Source of the DNA: Candidatus Beckwithbacteria bacterium CG23_combo_of_CG06-09_8_20_14_all_47_9 | Lineage (GTDB): Bacteria; Patescibacteriota; Microgenomatia; UBA1400; CG1-02-47-37 | Assembly: GCA_002772455.1 (NCBI GenBank) | Contig: PCSQ01000052.1 | Span: forward strand, 1-16,069 | Reading direction: 5' to 3' | DNA length: 16,069 nucleotides | Part shown: piece by piece, positions 13,195 through 16,069 of the stretch | Numbering within the stretch: the stretch's first letter is position 1 | Layout of the letters: each line of letters opens with the position of its first letter | Notes under the pieces: generated by a model | What the model was told of the DNA's origin: nothing | Seen by the model: only the letters and a program-made list of their open reading frames with translations | Database searches by the model: none | Made by a program: the position numbers and the translations under genes

Positions 13195-14240
13195 AACCAA
13201 TCCTGATCGGGATCTCTCCCAATGCCCAAGCCGATGACATTTGGCTGGCATTAAAATTGTTGTGGCAGCCTTGGCGCTGGCAAACAGGTTCGGGATTAGC
13301 CCTCCTGAAAGCGGCAATCAGCCGAAAATTCCCTAACCGTCAGGTTTACCTGGTAAATGCCGGCCGGACGGCTTTGTTACTGGCACTGCAGAGCCTTAAA
13401 CTGAAGCCCGGAGATGAAGTTATCCACCTGGATTTTACCTGCGGGGTTGTTCCCGGGGCGATCCGGTTAGCCGGCGGCGTTCCCTGTCCGACTGCCGATT
13501 TAACTAAGCCCGGAATTACTCCCAGGACCAAGGCGCTGATTTGCCAGCATACTTTTGGTATTCCCGATGACTTGAGCCGATTACAGGCAATCTGCCGTCA
13601 ATATAAACTAACTTTGATTGAGGATTGTGCCCACAGTTTGGGTGCCAAATACCGGGGCAAACCGGTTGGCAGTTTCGGCGACATGGCCATTTTAAGTTTC
13701 GGTCGGGATAAAATTATTTCCTCGGTTTTCGGCGGCGCGCTGTTATCCAAAAAACCGCTCAACTTGCCGGAATTGCCTTGTCCGAACCGGGGCTGGATTA
13801 TGAAACAATTATTTCATCCGGTGTTAATGTTGGCGGCGGTGCCGACTTATTTTTGGCTGGGTAAATATTTGATCTATTTAGCCAGAAAACTGAATCTGAT
13901 TACTTTGCCCCTGGCGGATTTAAAGCCGGAATTATTGCCTAACGCTTTAGCCGAATTGGCATTGAAACAATGGGGCAAACTGGACAGGTTAAACCGCCAC
14001 CGGCAGGTTCTGGCCCGGTTTTATGCCCAAAGTCTGCATCAAAAATTTGATCCCCAGGGAATTTATTTGCGCTATCCGCTACCGGTTAAAAATCCGCTTC
14101 AATTAATTAAAGCGGCCAAAACCAAGCATTTGCTGCTGGGAAATTGGTATGACGGCAGGATAATTAATTTACCTACCCATATTAAAATTAATTTGAGTGA
14201 TGCCGCCAGAGTGATTCAATTTATTAAAACTTATGTTTGA
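13185..14240 (+). CDS. DegT/DnrJ/EryC1/StrS-family aminotransferase-like protein
   Basis: PLP-dependent fold-type I protein, 351 residues. Seen: VNAGRTALLLALQSLKLKPGDEVI (family GTxALxLAL..xGDEV), HTFGIPDDL, IEDCAHSLGAKYRGKPVGSFGD, and SFGRDKIIS with Lys176 in the position that binds PLP. The glycine-rich stretch after this Lys, usually GEGG, is reduced to VFGGALLS. Beyond residue ~200 the sequence is divergent and includes a hydrophobic segment (PVLMLAAVPTYFWLGKYLIYL) that might contact the membrane. Classical members transaminate sugar nucleotides; here the substrate is unknown. It sits between murF (10-base overlap) and a FemAB-type gene (8-base overlap), so a role in modifying peptidoglycan or an attached sugar is plausible but inferred. 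Confidence 0.8.
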   Translation: MFIKPILIGISPNAQADDIWLALKLLWQPWRWQTGSGLALLKAAISRKFPNRQVYLVNAGRTALLLALQSLKLKPGDEVIHLDFTCGVVPGAIRLAGGVPCPTADLTKPGITPRTKALICQHTFGIPDDLSRLQAICRQYKLTLIEDCAHSLGAKYRGKPVGSFGDMAILSFGRDKIISSVFGGALLSKKPLNLPELPCPNRGWIMKQLFHPVLMLAAVPTYFWLGKYLIYLARKLNLITLPLADLKPELLPNALAELALKQWGKLDRLNRHRQVLARFYAQSLHQKFDPQGIYLRYPLPVKNPLQLIKAAKTKHLLLGNWYDGRIINLPTHIKINLSDAARVIQFIKTYV

Positions 14241-15213
14241 GTTGCGTCCGATCGAAGACCGGAAACAATGGGAAGAATTTTTACTGGCCTCGGCCCAGGT
14301 TAATTTTTTGCAAAGTTGGGGTTGGGGGATGATGCAGCAGGAACTGAAAAAATTGGTTTTCCGCTTGGGAGTCTTTAACCGCGGGCGGTTAACCGGCATT
14401 CTTCAATTAATTAAAGTGACAGCTAAACGGGCCACGTATTTCGAGTGCCCGGGCGGCCCGGTGATTGATTGGTCTGGCTCTATCCATCCGTGGCTGTTTG
14501 AGCAGTTGAAGCGGTTTGCCCGGGACCACGGCGCCAGTTTTATCCGGATCCGGCCCAATATTCTGTCACAAGACATCGGCTTAAGGCGGGCGCCGATGCA
14601 TTTAACCGCCGAAACCACTTGGGTGCTGCCGCTTCTGCCCGGCGAAGATGAGCTGCTTAAAAATATGCGTAAAACCACCCGATATTTAATCAGAAAAGCC
14701 GAAAAACTCGAGGTTCAAATCAGCCGGTCGACTGACCCGAAAGAAATTGACAGGTTGTTCCAGCTGCAGCAGGAGACCGTTGACCGGAAACATTTTGTGC
14801 CGTTTTCCCGGGACTATTTTCTGGCCGAACTGAAAGCGTTTTTGCCGGACAATATCCGTTTGTTTAAGGCTTGCTATCAGGGGAAAGTGCTGGCGCTGGC
14901 GATGATAATTTTTTACGGGCAGGAGGCAGTTTATCATTATTCCGGTTCCAGTAATGCTCATCGGGAAATCCCGGCTTCGTATTTACTCCAGTGGGAAGTA
15001 ATTAAAGCGGCCAAAAAATTAGGCCTAAAACGTTATAATTTTTGGGGTTATACCCGGAATCCCCGGCATCGGTTTTACGGACCGAGCCTGTTTAAAGCCG
15101 GTTTCGGCGGGCACGAGATTAAATACCTGCCGGCCCAGGACTTGATTGTCAGCCCGGCCTATTGGTTTAATTGGGTAGTGGAAACTTGGCGGCGGAAGTG
15201 GCGGCGGTTATAA
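14233..15213 (+). CDS. FemAB-family peptidoglycan bridge aminoacyltransferase-like protein
   Basis: Tandem GNAT-fold protein, 326 residues, of the FemX/FemAB group, which use aminoacyl-tRNA to add amino acids to the stem peptide of UDP-MurNAc-pentapeptide or lipid II. Seen: FLQSWGWGMMQQ near the N-terminus, YFECPGGPVID, a basic NMRKTTRYLIRKAEK segment, YHYSGSSN, SYLLQWEVIKAAKKLGLKRYNFWG, and LFKAGFGG, all arranged as in FemAB proteins. The long helical arm of S. aureus FemA is not obvious. The transferred amino acid cannot be told from sequence. It lies between murF/DegT and mraY, consistent with action on the cytoplasmic precursor. The stop TAA at 15211 is inside the mraY -10 hexamer. Confidence 0.88.
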   Translation: MFELRPIEDRKQWEEFLLASAQVNFLQSWGWGMMQQELKKLVFRLGVFNRGRLTGILQLIKVTAKRATYFECPGGPVIDWSGSIHPWLFEQLKRFARDHGASFIRIRPNILSQDIGLRRAPMHLTAETTWVLPLLPGEDELLKNMRKTTRYLIRKAEKLEVQISRSTDPKEIDRLFQLQQETVDRKHFVPFSRDYFLAELKAFLPDNIRLFKACYQGKVLALAMIIFYGQEAVYHYSGSSNAHREIPASYLLQWEVIKAAKKLGLKRYNFWGYTRNPRHRFYGPSLFKAGFGGHEIKYLPAQDLIVSPAYWFNWVVETWRRKWRRL

Positions 15214-15214
15214 T
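15186..15214 (+). promoter_or_regulatory. mraY promoter embedded in the femAB-like 3' end, leaderless geometry
   Basis: TTGGCG at 15186-15191 (4 of 6 with TTGACA), a 17-base spacer, then a perfect TATAAT at 15209-15214. Its TAA at 15211-15213 is the stop codon of the FemAB-like gene. The mraY ATG at 15221 follows after 6 bases (CTAGTT), with no Shine-Dalgarno sequence, so transcription would start at or near the ATG. Confidence 0.55.
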
Positions 15215-15220
15215 CTAGTT

Positions 15221-16069
15221 ATGGCGTTATTGCTGGGTTTATTGATTTTTAGCTTTGTGACGACGGCGATTTTATTGGTGCCGTTTATTAACCTGCTCTA
15301 TAAATTAAAATTTACCCGGCGCTTTCAGGTTACCCGGGATGCGTTTAACCAGAAAACGCCGATATTTGACCGGTTTCACCAGCATAAGCAGGGAACACCG
15401 GTTGGCGGCGGCTTGCTGATTATTATGGTCGTCAGCCTGCTGTTTTTATTTTTATTTCCCTTAGCCAAATACCTGGGGATATCGATTACCCAAGTTTATC
15501 CGCTTAAGGAAGAGATTCATGTTTTATTTTTCACTTTTATTTCTTTCGGCCTTTTGGGGATGTACGACGACATTATGAAGTTTTTCCATTTAGGCAAATC
15601 CGGTTTTTTCGGCTTAAGGTTGAGGCATAAATTTATTATCCAGTGGGCGTTGGCCCTGGTGGTAGCCCTGCTCTTGTTTATGAATCTGGGCATTGACCTT
15701 TTGTACATTCCTTTTTTCAGTACACTGCATTTGAACTGGCTTTACGTGCCGTTTGCCGCTACGGTTATCGTTGGGTTTGCCAACGCCGTTAATATTACCG
15801 ACGGCCTTGACGGTTTAGCCGGGTCGGTATTGCTGGTGGCTTTGTTTGCTTTTTGGTTTCTGTCAGCGGCCATTTTAGACACGCCGCTGTCGTTTTTCCT
15901 GGCCCTGTGGCTGGGCAGTTTGCTGGCCTTTATGTATTTTAACGTTTACCCGGCGCGCTTGTGGCTGGGCGACGTTGGTGCCTTGGCTTTCGGCGCCACT
16001 TTTGCGGTCGTCGGCCTGCTTTTGGGGAAAGTCATGGCGTTAGTTATTATCGGGGGGTTGTTTGTGGTC
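15221..16069 (+). CDS. mraY: Phospho-N-acetylmuramoyl-pentapeptide-transferase MraY, partial (C-terminus beyond right edge)
   Basis: Polytopic membrane enzyme that transfers phospho-MurNAc-pentapeptide to undecaprenyl phosphate, forming lipid I. I translated it directly: 283 codons open to the right edge. Seen: a first membrane helix (LLLGLLIFSFVTTAILLVPF), KQGTPVGGGLLI, the acidic pair in GLLGMYDDIMKFF, NAVNITDGLDGLAG with conserved Asn and Asp residues, and LWLGDVGALAFGA with the third catalytic-region Asp. Several hydrophobic helices alternate with these. The downstream HHH-type loop would lie outside the window. MraY is about 320-360 residues in most bacteria, so perhaps 60 remain. ATG 15221 is preceded by a leaderless-type promoter. 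Its place after FemAB, instead of directly after murF, differs from the classical dcw order. Confidence 0.95.
   Translation, partial: MALLLGLLIFSFVTTAILLVPFINLLYKLKFTRRFQVTRDAFNQKTPIFDRFHQHKQGTPVGGGLLIIMVVSLLFLFLFPLAKYLGISITQVYPLKEEIHVLFFTFISFGLLGMYDDIMKFFHLGKSGFFGLRLRHKFIIQWALALVVALLLFMNLGIDLLYIPFFSTLHLNWLYVPFAATVIVGFANAVNITDGLDGLAGSVLLVALFAFWFLSAAILDTPLSFFLALWLGSLLAFMYFNVYPARLWLGDVGALAFGATFAVVGLLLGKVMALVIIGGLFVV

Noticed and set aside
14098..14416. Repeated CTTCAATTAATTAAAG at 14098 and 14401
   Set aside because: Both encode LQLIK in different proteins with AT-rich codons; not palindromic across its length and not in gaps, so convergence is the simpler reading.
1..16069. Recoded TGA (as in Gracilibacteria/Absconditabacteria)
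   Set aside because: TGA ends rsmH, ftsL, the glmU-like gene, murC and the DegT-like gene at tight overlaps, and no in-frame TGA occurs in conserved positions.
1..16069. Many GGCCGG/CCGGCC words across the window
   Set aside because: They follow the codon and base preference of the genome (Gly, Arg, Ala, Pro codons) and show no spacing or strand pattern.

Overview
The window reads as a chromosomal segment of a member of the Candidate Phyla Radiation (Patescibacteria), most likely near the Microgenomates. That placement is an inference from gene order, shortened proteins and very dense packing; no rRNA gene is present to confirm it. TGA is used as a normal stop by several genes, so the recoded-TGA lineages (Gracilibacteria, Absconditabacteria) do not fit. 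By eye, G+C is mid-range with many GGCCGG-type words.

Layout: a partial malic enzyme runs leftward off the left edge (3-1004). A short divergent regulatory region (1005-1097) holds a promoter and four 10-bp-phased MraZ-type boxes. From there to the right edge everything is on the + strand and forms a dcw (division and cell wall) cluster: mraZ, rsmH, ftsL-like, ftsI, a short murE, an archaeal-like glmU, murC, murB, murA, a 143-bp gap, yvcK, an alpha/beta hydrolase, a membrane-anchored murF, a DegT-family aminotransferase-like gene, a FemAB-family transferase, and mraY (cut by the right edge). Most junctions overlap by 4-19 bases, which suggests translational coupling. The four coding starts with no upstream overlap, other than mraZ, each have a TATAAT/TAAAAT hexamer only 6-8 bases upstream of the ATG, the geometry of leaderless mRNAs.

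Function: the genes cover most of the route to lipid I. The glmU-like product would make UDP-GlcNAc; MurA and MurB make UDP-MurNAc; MurC, MurE and MurF add peptide; MraY moves phospho-MurNAc-pentapeptide to the lipid carrier. MurD and Ddl are not in the window. YvcK is a known UDP-GlcNAc-binding regulator, FtsL/FtsI act in septal wall synthesis, and the FemAB and DegT proteins may modify the peptide stem or bridge.

Most notable points: a dispersed ~23-bp palindromic repeat (three copies, two inside the glmU-like gene); a second, 24-bp in-frame palindrome inside murC; leaderless-promoter geometry with upstream stop codons built into the -10 hexamer; MurE and MurF that both lack the usual N-terminal UDP-binding domain, MurF having membrane helices instead; Asp in place of the MurA catalytic Cys; and Cys in place of the MurB catalytic Ser. 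No defence system, CRISPR array, RNA gene or complete mobile element was seen.
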